Under the pieces are notes generated by a model. It was not told where the DNA came from and ran no database searches. It saw nothing but the letters and a program-made list of their open reading frames with translations. Positions 57,297 through 64,000 of a DNA stretch of 64,000 bases are shown here, piece after piece. How positions within the stretch are numbered: position 1 is the first letter of the stretch; every line of letters starts with the position of its first letter. Origin of the DNA: Paractinoplanes atraurantiacus (lineage in GTDB: Bacteria; Actinomycetota; Actinomycetes; Mycobacteriales; Micromonosporaceae); assembly GCF_900215205.1 (NCBI RefSeq), contig NZ_OBDY01000019.1, positions 1-64,000 on the forward strand, read 5' to 3'. A program made the position numbers and the translations under genes.

Positions 57297-57821
57297 ATGA
57301 GTCTCGACCGCGCCGAAGCCCCGGATCCGTACGATCTGCTGCCCCCGGTCCCGTCCTTCACGGTGACCAGCGCTGATCTCCAGGACGGCCGGCCGCTCGA
57401 CGAGCTGTTCGCGCACCCCAGCGCGGGCGGCAAGAACGTGTCACCCCAGCTCGCGTGGTCGGGCTTCCCCGACGAGACCCGCGGCTTCGTGGTGACGTGC
57501 TTCGACCCGGACGCGCCGACCGGCAGCGGTTTCTGGCACTGGGTCCTGGTCAACCTGCCGGCGACGGTCACCGAGCTGCCGCGCGGCGTCGACCCGCTGC
57601 CCGGCGGTGCCTTCTGCGTCCGTAACGACTACGGCGAGCGCAACTACGGCGGTTCCGCCCCGCCGCCCGGCGACCGCCCTCACCGCTACGTCTTCGCGGT
57701 GCACGCGATCGACGTGGACAAGCTCGACGTCGGCCCGGACGCGACGCCCGCCTACGTCGGCTTCAACCTGGCGTTCCACACTCTGGCCCGGGCCACGATC
57801 CGGCCGATCTTCCAGAGTTAG
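57297..57821 (+). CDS. YbhB/YbcL-type PEBP protein (Raf kinase inhibitor-like)
   Basis: 174 residues from ATG 57297 (GGAGGACG upstream; ATG 57276 is less well placed). Conserved PEBP features: FTVTSADLQDG, NVSPQLAWSG, CFDPDAPTGSGFWHWVLVNLP, GGSAPPPGDRPHRYVFAVHAID. Cytosolic, small-ligand binding; biological role in bacteria not clear. Ends in a hairpin shared with the convergent methyltransferase gene. Confidence 0.93.
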   Translation: MSLDRAEAPDPYDLLPPVPSFTVTSADLQDGRPLDELFAHPSAGGKNVSPQLAWSGFPDETRGFVVTCFDPDAPTGSGFWHWVLVNLPATVTELPRGVDPLPGGAFCVRNDYGERNYGGSAPPPGDRPHRYVFAVHAIDVDKLDVGPDATPAYVGFNLAFHTLARATIRPIFQS

Positions 57822-57831
57822 AGACGAATCT

Positions 57832-57857
57832 CAGCCGCCGGCTCCGGCCGGCGGCTG
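57832..57857. terminator. Bidirectional hairpin between PEBP and methyltransferase genes
   Basis: Perfect arms CAGCCGCCGG and CCGGCGGCTG with a 6-base loop lie between the two convergent stop codons. Confidence 0.75.
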
Positions 57858-57861
57858 ACGA

Positions 57862-58578
57862 TCACTTCGAAGGGGTCCGCGCCACCGCGAAGACCGACTG
57901 GCCGAACGGCGGCTTCACGACCTGCTCGGCGGCCTTGGTCACCGGGAGCACGAGCGAGTCGTACACCTTGACCATCGGCCCCTCCTTGGGGGCCAGCTTG
58001 AAGATGCTGGTCGCGCCGTAGTAGCCGATCAGGCCCAGCGCGTTCGCGTAGTGCATCTTCTCGATCTGCAGACCGGCCTCGGTCATGGCGGCGCGCATGG
58101 TCTTCTTCGTGTACCGGCGGATGTGACCGGTCGCGATGTCGACCTGGCTCATCGCGAACATGAAGGCCGGCACGATGATGATGACCCGGCCGCCGGGGCG
58201 GACGAGCTCGGACATGCTGCGCAGCGCGCCGACGTGGTCCTCGATGTGCTCGAGCACGTTGTACGACACCGCGGCGCTGTACTCACCGTTGGCGTCGGCC
58301 GCGGGCAGCAGCATCTGCCGCACGTCGATGTTGGGGTGATCGGCCATCCGCTCCTTGAGCTGGACGAGCCGGTCGGGGTCGGCTTCGGTCGCCGTGAACC
58401 GCGGAAGGTGCTCCGCCCACTCGATCGCGTAGTCGCCGAGGCCGCTGCCGATCTCGATCGGGTTGTCCCCGAGGTACGGAAGAGCGAGCTCGACGAACCA
58501 CCGGCGGTGGTTCACCGCCGTGGCGAGGCCCTCGAGCACTTCGGACTGGATCCGCTGGTCTCCAGTGATGTCTGCCAT
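57862..58578 (-). CDS. Class I SAM-dependent methyltransferase
   Basis: 238 residues from ATG 58578 (the frame extends to 58638, but 58578 has GAGGGAACC upstream and a normal start). SAM motif I is NPIEIGSGLGDYAIEWA, then FTATEADPDRLVQL, SAAVSYNVLEHIEDHVGAL and GGRVIIIVPAFMFAMSQ, the UbiE/methyltransf_11 pattern. The C-terminal segment suggests a lipid or sugar substrate. It diverges from the GT-C-like membrane protein gene, with about 245 bp between, and may act in the same envelope pathway. Confidence 0.88.
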   Translation of the reverse strand: MADITGDQRIQSEVLEGLATAVNHRRWFVELALPYLGDNPIEIGSGLGDYAIEWAEHLPRFTATEADPDRLVQLKERMADHPNIDVRQMLLPAADANGEYSAAVSYNVLEHIEDHVGALRSMSELVRPGGRVIIIVPAFMFAMSQVDIATGHIRRYTKKTMRAAMTEAGLQIEKMHYANALGLIGYYGATSIFKLAPKEGPMVKVYDSLVLPVTKAAEQVVKPPFGQSVFAVARTPSK

Positions 58579-58823
58579 ATGTAAGGTTCCCTCGTCTTGC
58601 CGATCGAAGCTGACAGCGGGACCGGAAGAGTTAACCATCTTCGGTTCACAACCGAAAGTTGAGCCCGGGCCGCCCGCTCATTTTTTGCCTGATTGAGACA
58701 CAGGCGAGCTGGGTACTACATGTGGTTGCTTCGCGTCCGGATAGCCCCGTTCATATCGGCTCGGTCACGCATGCCCCGCTTGTCACTGCAACGTTACGGA
58801 CCTCGGATAGGCTCGCCGACGCT

Positions 58824-60773
58824 ATGACGATTACGGGTATTGACTCGACAGGCCAGTCGGCTGGCGGGAACGTGCTTCCGCCCCGTCAAGTGGGGAAGAC
58901 CGAGGATCTCGACGCCGAGTTGGCGGCGCTCGGATCAGCCATCACCGAAGCGCCGGCACGTGACGCTGAACAGCCAAAACTCCGCCGCCTTCGTTTTACC
59001 GCCTGGCGAGATCTGCTGGCCTGCGCGACCTTCGTCGTCATCGCGCTGTACATCACCGCGCCACTCTGGCTCAATCTTGATCACCAGTTGCGTGATGATC
59101 CACAGGATCAGGCTTTCTTTGAGTGGATGATGGCGCATGGTGCGCGGGTGCTCACCGATGGCGCATATCCGTTCTTCTCCGATCGCTTGAATTACCCCGA
59201 TGGGGTGAACATGATGGCCAACACCTCGGTGCTGGCCGTTTCGTTGCCGATGACACCGGTGACCCTTCTGTTCGGTCCCCATGTGGCGTTCAACGTATTT
59301 CTCACGCTGGCTTTGGCGATCACCGGCATCTCGTGGTATTTCGCTCTCTCGCGCCACTTCGTCAGTTCACGACTCGCGGCCTGGGTCGGCGCCCTGTTCT
59401 GCACGTTCGCGCCGAGCATGATTTCGCACGCCGGCGGCCACCCGAACATCGTCTCGCAATTCCTGGTGCCCTGGATCATCGTGCGCACCCTGCGCCTGCG
59501 TGAGCCCGGGCGCACGCTGCGAAACGGCCTGATCCTGGCCGGCCTGCTGATCTGGCAGGCCTTCATCAACCTCGAGATCCTCTTCATGACGGCGGTCGGC
59601 CTGGGCGTGTTCTGCCTGGTCATGGCCATCGCCCGGCGCAAGCGCCACCGCGGCGAGACCCGCCAGTTCGTCCGCGGGCTGGCCGTGGCCGGCACGGTGA
59701 CGCTGGCGGTGCTGGCGTACCCGCTGGCCGTGCAGTTCTTCGGCCCGCAGAGCTACCACGGCCTTCCGCAGTTCGTGCGCAACTTCGGCGCCGACCTCGC
59801 GTCGTTCACGGCCTATTCGAGCCGTTCCGTCGCCGGCAATTCCGCCGTCGCCGCCGAGCTCGCGCAGAACCCGGCCGAGGAAAATGCGTTCTTCGGCTGG
59901 GGCCTGGTCATTCTGTTCTTCGGTTTGGTCGTCTGGATGCGCCGAACGGTCACCATCGTGACCCTCGGCGGGGTGGCGCTGCTGTTCGCGGCGATGTCGC
60001 TCGGACCGCGAATTTTCCTCAACGGCATCAACACCGGCATCCCCGGCATCTGGTCCGTTCTGCACAGCGTCCCGGTGCTCAACTCGGCCGTGCCGACCCG
60101 CTGGGCCATGGCCATCGCGCCCGTCGTCGGCATCATCCTGGCCCTCGGCTGCCAGCGGGCGGCCGACCTGATCAAGGCGCAGCCGGCCGCCCGCGGCCCG
60201 GTCCGCGTCGCCATGATCACCGCTGTGGCGATGGCCCTGGTCCCGCTCGCGCCGATCCAGCTGCAGACCACGCCGATGGCGCCGACCCCCGAGTTCGTCA
60301 CGTCGGGCGCCTGGAAGCAGTTCGTCGACGACAATCACACCGTCGTCGCCCTGCCGCTGCCCGATTCGAGCTACCCCGACCCGCTGCGCTGGTCCGCCAT
60401 CACCGGCCAGGACATGCGCATCGCCGGCGCGTACGCCCTGCTGCCCAACCAGAACCCGCTCAACCCGGCCGACCGCACCGCGATCTTCTCGCCGCCGTGG
60501 CGCCCGACGAGCGGCCTGATGGCCTCCATCCGCCAGGGCAACCCGATCCCCGAGATCACCGACACGCGCCGCGAGATGACACTGGCCGACCTGCGCTACT
60601 GGAAGGCCGCCGTCATCGTCCTGACCCCGCAGCTGCGCGACACCGAGATGCTGCGCGCCATGACCAACCTCCTCGGCTTCCAGCCCACCTGGACCGGCGG
60701 CGCCTGGGTCTGGGATGTCCGCCATCTGGTCGACGACCCGAACGCCGTCCTCACCGGCCCCGACATCAGCTGA
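58824..60773 (+). CDS. Polytopic membrane protein, GT-C glycosyltransferase-like
   Basis: 649 residues from ATG 58824. About eleven membrane segments (for example LACATFVVIALYITAPLWL, VAFNVFLTLALAITGISWYF, WAMAIAPVVGIILALG) and an acidic first loop (DHQLRDDPQDQAFFEWMMAHG) as in GT-C enzymes that use polyprenyl-phosphate sugars. The last 150 residues are extracytoplasmic (HTVVALPLPDSSYPDPLRW). Likely an envelope glycan transferase; donor and acceptor unknown. A strong hairpin follows the stop. Confidence 0.82.
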   Translation: MTITGIDSTGQSAGGNVLPPRQVGKTEDLDAELAALGSAITEAPARDAEQPKLRRLRFTAWRDLLACATFVVIALYITAPLWLNLDHQLRDDPQDQAFFEWMMAHGARVLTDGAYPFFSDRLNYPDGVNMMANTSVLAVSLPMTPVTLLFGPHVAFNVFLTLALAITGISWYFALSRHFVSSRLAAWVGALFCTFAPSMISHAGGHPNIVSQFLVPWIIVRTLRLREPGRTLRNGLILAGLLIWQAFINLEILFMTAVGLGVFCLVMAIARRKRHRGETRQFVRGLAVAGTVTLAVLAYPLAVQFFGPQSYHGLPQFVRNFGADLASFTAYSSRSVAGNSAVAAELAQNPAEENAFFGWGLVILFFGLVVWMRRTVTIVTLGGVALLFAAMSLGPRIFLNGINTGIPGIWSVLHSVPVLNSAVPTRWAMAIAPVVGIILALGCQRAADLIKAQPAARGPVRVAMITAVAMALVPLAPIQLQTTPMAPTPEFVTSGAWKQFVDDNHTVVALPLPDSSYPDPLRWSAITGQDMRIAGAYALLPNQNPLNPADRTAIFSPPWRPTSGLMASIRQGNPIPEITDTRREMTLADLRYWKAAVIVLTPQLRDTEMLRAMTNLLGFQPTWTGGAWVWDVRHLVDDPNAVLTGPDIS

Positions 60774-60776
60774 AAA

Positions 60777-60812
60777 CCCGGCGGCTCGCTCTGATCGGGC
60801 TGAGCCGCCGGG
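60777..60812. terminator. Hairpin after the GT-C-like gene
   Basis: Arms CCCGGCGGCTC and GAGCCGCCGGG (11 bp) with a 14-base loop, four bases after the stop at 60773; it can also serve the convergent gene at 60832. Confidence 0.8.
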
Positions 60813-60831
60813 CTGGGCTTGAAAACCCTTC

Positions 60832-61485
60832 TCAGGCCAGCGCCCCACACGGCGAGCAACTGGGCCGGCCCGCCGGCTGCCAGAACCGCCACAGATGCGC
60901 CGGCGGCACCGGAATCTGCCATCCCGCCGTGTAGACCTTGAACACGCCACCGCTGTACGGGTTGTTGTGCGACGCGCTCAACATCGAGCCCGAGTGCAGG
61001 TTCTGAAACCGGAACTTGTACGGCTCGGTGTATTCGATGGCCGACCAGATGTGCCCGGCCGCCGAGCTTTGCTGCGCCGTATATCCGGGATAGGTGTTGG
61101 CCGCCCACCCCGACGGCGTGGTCGAGTTGCTGCTGAGCTCCCACACCTCGCCGCCGAAGTTCTGGTAGTTGACCAGCTTGCGGTTGGTGTCAAAGCCACT
61201 GGCGGTGCGCAGGTACCACCACTGGGCCGGCGTCGACACGTTGCACTTGGCCAGGTAGACCTTGTGCGTCCCCGACCCGGCGGGCGACTGGTCGGCGTTG
61301 GTGCTCAGGCACCACTTCACCCCGTCGTCGTGCCCCGAGCCACCGTCGTAGTAGTCGTTGACCAGCATGTACCAGCCGACACCGGGAATCGCCGCCTGTG
61401 CCGGCGCGGCCAGCCCGAGCGAGGCACAGACGGCGGCGAGCGCACCGGCGACCAGCAGACGGCCGGCCTTCAAGAACCGCTTCAT
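60832..61485 (-). CDS. Secreted protein with ricin-like carbohydrate-binding character
   Basis: 217 residues from ATG 61485 (AAGGAG six bases upstream). Signal peptide FLKAGRLLVAGALAAVCASLG ending AQA. The mature part is rich in W, Y, N, S and Q with QxW-like turns (PAQWWYLRTASGFD; KLVNYQNFGGEVWELSSN; YKFRFQNLHSGSMLSASHNN; HLWRFWQPAG), as in ricin-type trefoils or extracellular binding modules, but no clean triple repeat. Function unknown. Confidence 0.72.
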   Translation of the reverse strand: MKRFLKAGRLLVAGALAAVCASLGLAAPAQAAIPGVGWYMLVNDYYDGGSGHDDGVKWCLSTNADQSPAGSGTHKVYLAKCNVSTPAQWWYLRTASGFDTNRKLVNYQNFGGEVWELSSNSTTPSGWAANTYPGYTAQQSSAAGHIWSAIEYTEPYKFRFQNLHSGSMLSASHNNPYSGGVFKVYTAGWQIPVPPAHLWRFWQPAGRPSCSPCGALA

Positions 61486-61591
61486 CGATCTCCTTAGACG
61501 AAGGATCATCGATGCCTACGATGCGTGACCGGCCGAGTGCGCGCTGCCCCCTTCATGGACGGCCGAGTGAACACTCGGCCAACACGCGAGC

Positions 61592-62320
61592 TCAGCCGCG
61601 GAGGGCCTCGCGGGCGGAGAAGACGACGCTGGCGGCCAGGAAGGCGGCGTTGACCAGAGTGAAGAGGCCGATGAACCAGATCGTCCACTGTGGCGCCACG
61701 GCCAGCACGACGCCGGCCAGGGCGATCACGGCGCCGTAGTCGCGGACCAGCTTGACCACGCGGACCGGCAGGGAGCGGCTGGTGACCATGCTGGCCGCCT
61801 GGGCGCCGGACTGCATGACCGAGGTGACCAGGTTGACCATCCAGGTGCCGGCGAACGCGGCCAGCAGCCAGGCCGGGGTGTCCGGCACCTGCGCCTCCGC
61901 GGTCGCGGCGATCGCGGCGACCAGGGAGATCTGCACGGCCACGTCGCACAGCACGTCGAGGCGGCCGCCGGCCGCGCTGGTCTGGCCGGTGACCCGGGCG
62001 AGCTGCCCGTCGGCGCAGTCGAACGCGTACGCCAATTGCCAGCCGACCAGCGCGAGAAGACCGATCGGCCAGGCCCAGACGTCGCCGTCCGCGACCGGGC
62101 CGGCCGCCGCGACCACGACGAACGAGACCAGGCAGCCGAGACCGAGGTTGAGCACGGTGAGCACCGACGGCGCGATCTTGTGCTTGTACGCCTGCACCGC
62201 GATCCGGGCGCCGATGTGCTGGCTGAGGCCCTCGCTGAACAGGCCGCCGCCGCGGTTGACCGCGTAGTAGTCGGCGGCCGTGGGGGCGGTGGAGTCAGTG
62301 GGCGGCGACTGCTTCGACAT
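61592..62320 (-). CDS. CDP-alcohol phosphatidyltransferase-family protein
   Basis: 242 residues from ATG 62320. The family signature DG-x2-AR-x8-G-x3-D-x3-D is intact (CADGQLARVTGQTSAAGGRLDVLCD region), with about six membrane segments. It joins a CDP-activated alcohol to an acceptor alcohol. Its start overlaps the dehydrogenase gene by 26 bp, so it is the third gene of an operon with that enzyme and a nucleotidyltransferase. The substrate may be the CDP-polyol they make. Confidence 0.9.
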   Translation of the reverse strand: MSKQSPPTDSTAPTAADYYAVNRGGGLFSEGLSQHIGARIAVQAYKHKIAPSVLTVLNLGLGCLVSFVVVAAAGPVADGDVWAWPIGLLALVGWQLAYAFDCADGQLARVTGQTSAAGGRLDVLCDVAVQISLVAAIAATAEAQVPDTPAWLLAAFAGTWMVNLVTSVMQSGAQAASMVTSRSLPVRVVKLVRDYGAVIALAGVVLAVAPQWTIWFIGLFTLVNAAFLAASVVFSAREALRG

Positions 62321-63356
62321 ATGTGGCCAGCTTTCGGCTGATCTCGTCGGGGGACATGGCGAGGTGCTCGAGGATCGTGTAGCGGTCGGGGCGGGTGCGC
62401 GGGGCGAACACCACAGCCTCGACGAACTGCTCGTGGGTGAGCCCGACATCCGACGGCACCCGGGGCAGGTGATGCCGTCCGAGACAGTCGGCCATCTGAG
62501 CGAAGCGCCGCTCGTCGCCGCGCAGGAACGTGCAGAACAGGGCGCCCAGCCCGGCCAGCTCACCGTGCGAACCGGTGCCCGGGAAGAGCGAGTCGACGGC
62601 GTGCATGATCTCGTGACAGCCACCGCTGGCCGGACGGCTGTCGCCGTAGACCGCCATCGCGAGACCGCTGGCGATCAGCGCCTCGGCGAGAACCGTCGCG
62701 AAGGCGTCGTCGGTGAGGTCGCCCGGCATGGTGAGCACGGCTTCGGCGCCCATCCGGGCCAGCGACGCGGCCAGACCGTCGAACGGCTCACCGCGCACTT
62801 CCCGGCCGAGCTCCCAGTCGGCCAGAGCGCTGATGTTGCTGATCGCGTCGCCGATGCCGCCCCGGTTGACCCGGTCCGGTCCGGTTTCGACGAAGTCGAG
62901 GTCGACGATGACACCGAACGGGATGTGCACCCCGTACGAGCCCTTGATGCCATCGTTGATCAGGCTGGCCACCGGGGAGGCGATGCCGTCGTTGGCCAGG
63001 CTGGTGGCGACCGAGATCATGGGCAGACCCCAGCGATTGGCCGCGTATTTGGCCACGTCGACTGTCGTGCCTCCGCCGATGCCGACCACCGCGTCGTAGT
63101 GACCGGCCCGCAATTTGGCCGCCAGCTCGAGCGCCGCGTCCAGGGTGCCACCACTGGTGGAGAAGACGTCGGCCGAGCGCAGCGAGGGGCGGATCAGCTC
63201 GACGATCCGCTCGCCCAGGCCGGGACCGACCACCACGGCCACGTCGCCGCCGGCCGAAACGCGGCCGTCGGCCAGGATCTGCCCGAGGTCGGCCACGGCG
63301 CCGCGCCGGACGATGATGTGCAGCGGCGCCTGGACGCTGCGGGCTAGTAGCGGCAT
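62295..63356 (-). CDS. Iron/zinc alcohol dehydrogenase, glycerol-1-phosphate dehydrogenase-like
   Basis: 353 residues from ATG 63356. NAD(P) site GIGGGTTVDVAKYAA, phosphate-binding TSLANDGIASPVASL, metal ligands in the GGIGDAISNISALADWEL, GGCHEIMHAVD and GSHGELAGLGALF segments. This matches the EgsA/AraM sn-glycerol-1-phosphate dehydrogenase group, which reduces dihydroxyacetone phosphate. It overlaps the upstream nucleotidyltransferase by 13 bp and the downstream phosphotransferase by 26 bp: a tight operon. Confidence 0.88.
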   Translation of the reverse strand: MPLLARSVQAPLHIIVRRGAVADLGQILADGRVSAGGDVAVVVGPGLGERIVELIRPSLRSADVFSTSGGTLDAALELAAKLRAGHYDAVVGIGGGTTVDVAKYAANRWGLPMISVATSLANDGIASPVASLINDGIKGSYGVHIPFGVIVDLDFVETGPDRVNRGGIGDAISNISALADWELGREVRGEPFDGLAASLARMGAEAVLTMPGDLTDDAFATVLAEALIASGLAMAVYGDSRPASGGCHEIMHAVDSLFPGTGSHGELAGLGALFCTFLRGDERRFAQMADCLGRHHLPRVPSDVGLTHEQFVEAVVFAPRTRPDRYTILEHLAMSPDEISRKLATYVEAVAAH

Positions 63357-64000
63357 GCGATGTCCCGGGCCTTGGCCAGGTCGTCGTGGTTGTCGACCTC
63401 GACCCACGACACCTCGCCGATGGTGGCGGCGCGGACCTCGCCGCCCCGGTTCGCGTACTCCTGGAAGCCGTCCTCGTAGTAGAGGTTCGGGTCGCGCTCC
63501 CAGGTCGTCTTGAGCGCGTCGGCCAGCTCGGCCGCGGCCGAGGCCTCGATGATGTTGGCACCGATGTACTCGCCGAAGGCGTCGCCGGGCTCCATCAGCT
63601 TCGTAATCTTGGTGAGCTGTCCATCCGGACTGAAGACGGTCTTCATCTCCTCGTCAGCCAGCTTCTTCAGATTGTCGATGGCGAGCAGGATGCTCGGGCC
63701 ACGGTGATCGAGGAGGGTCTGTTCGACGCTGACCGGGTGAACGGTGTCTCCATTGACCATCAACGCGCCCTGCGCGAAGTGGTCACGGGCGAGCCAGAGC
63801 GAGTAGGCGTTGTTCCATTCCTCGGCTTTGTCGTTGTGCACGAGGGTGATTTTCACGCCGTACTTGCTCTCGAAGCCGGCGACGCGCTCCTCGACGGCGC
63901 TCGCGCGGTATCCGACGACGATCGTCACGTCCGGCAGGCCCGCGGCCGCGAGGTTGCGCAGCGCGATGTCCATGATCGTGGTGTCCCCGTCCACCGGGAC
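63344..64000 (-). CDS. Nucleotidyltransferase (sugar/polyol-phosphate type), partial at window edge
   Basis: The last 218 residues or so are visible; the N-terminal GxGxR..P..K signature lies outside. Seen are VDGDTTIMDIALRNL, the DVTIVVGYRAS strand, LVHNDKAEEWNNAYSLWLAR, the catalytic-site LMVNGDTVHPVSVE and the late VEVDNHDDLAKARDI, like MobA/LicC-type CTP-dependent enzymes. With the downstream genes it probably makes a CDP-polyol. Co-operon by 13-bp overlap. Confidence 0.88.
   Translation of the reverse strand, partial: VPVDGDTTIMDIALRNLAAAGLPDVTIVVGYRASAVEERVAGFESKYGVKITLVHNDKAEEWNNAYSLWLARDHFAQGALMVNGDTVHPVSVEQTLLDHRGPSILLAIDNLKKLADEEMKTVFSPDGQLTKITKLMEPGDAFGEYIGANIIEASAAAELADALKTTWERDPNLYYEDGFQEYANRGGEVRAATIGEVSWVEVDNHDDLAKARDIACRY

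Overview
This is high-GC actinobacterial DNA. GC-rich third codon positions, GGAGG-type ribosome sites, GTG/TTG starts, a large LuxR (LAL) regulator, an FxsA/FxsB/FxsC/FxsT peptide system and an actinomycete integrative and conjugative element (AICE) together suggest a filamentous actinomycete, most likely Micromonosporaceae (Actinoplanes-like). The genus is inferred; there is no rRNA in the window.

Layout. 1-2.1 kb: end of a DrrA-type ABC ATPase gene, a 26-bp tandem repeat, a DUF4097 protein and an HTH/MarR-like regulator, with palindromic candidate operators between the last two. 2.4-10.9 kb: an Fxs operon: FxsA precursor ending F-S-S-F-I, FxsB radical SAM/HExxH maturase, an AAC(3)-like acetyltransferase translationally coupled to fxsB, FxsC (TIR-like) and FxsT (ParA-like ATPase + NB-ARC + TPR). 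10.9-15.7 kb, facing it: small protein, NACHT ATPase (bacterial NLR-like) and alpha/beta hydrolase. 15.8-18.8 kb: small unknown genes and a PIN-like/HEPN-like pair. 19-26.3 kb: SulP transporter/MerR/L,D-transpeptidase operon, an FeS-type photolyase (all four cluster cysteines at canonical spacing) and a LAL regulator.

26.4-49.9 kb is mobile. A 61-bp direct repeat (28366-28426 and 49792-49852) is the 3' part of a tRNA-Ser(UGA) gene whose intact copy is at the right end; it bounds an AICE of about 21.4 kb. The core (34.4-44.5 kb) holds a short GntR protein, a GntR/HAD pair with three operator palindromes, DUF6284 and DUF2637 genes, an FtsK-like translocase, two small genes, an unusual replication protein (DnaB-N + DUF3987), excisionase and tyrosine integrase. 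Candidate transfer (clt) and iteron/origin sequences lie beside the translocase and replication genes. Cargo lies on both sides of the att junction: on the left a ScoMcrA-like HNH nuclease, a P-loop ATPase-nuclease and an IS256-family IS; on the right a nuclease-like/glycosyltransferase fusion with a membrane partner, and EspC/WXG-like genes. An IS481-family IS has inserted exactly into the outer edge of the left att copy (14-bp target duplication). A second copy of the short GntR cassette outside that att suggests an older, decayed element at the same tRNA.

50-64 kb returns to chromosomal genes: secreted GH30 glycosidase with a ricin-type lectin domain, quinone oxidoreductase, DUF4352 protein, NlpC/P60 hydrolase (probable CTG start), GNAT, GAF histidine kinase, PEBP protein, methyltransferase, GT-C-like membrane protein, a secreted protein, and a CDP-alcohol phosphotransferase / glycerol-1-phosphate dehydrogenase-like / nucleotidyltransferase operon that runs off the right edge.

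The strongest candidates for undescribed biology are the nuclease-like/glycosyltransferase fusion with its membrane partner (44868-47526), the ATPase-nuclease (29992-32085), the facing Fxs and NACHT operons, and the DUF3987 replicon with its 9-bp iteron stem. No function was tested; domain calls were made by eye.
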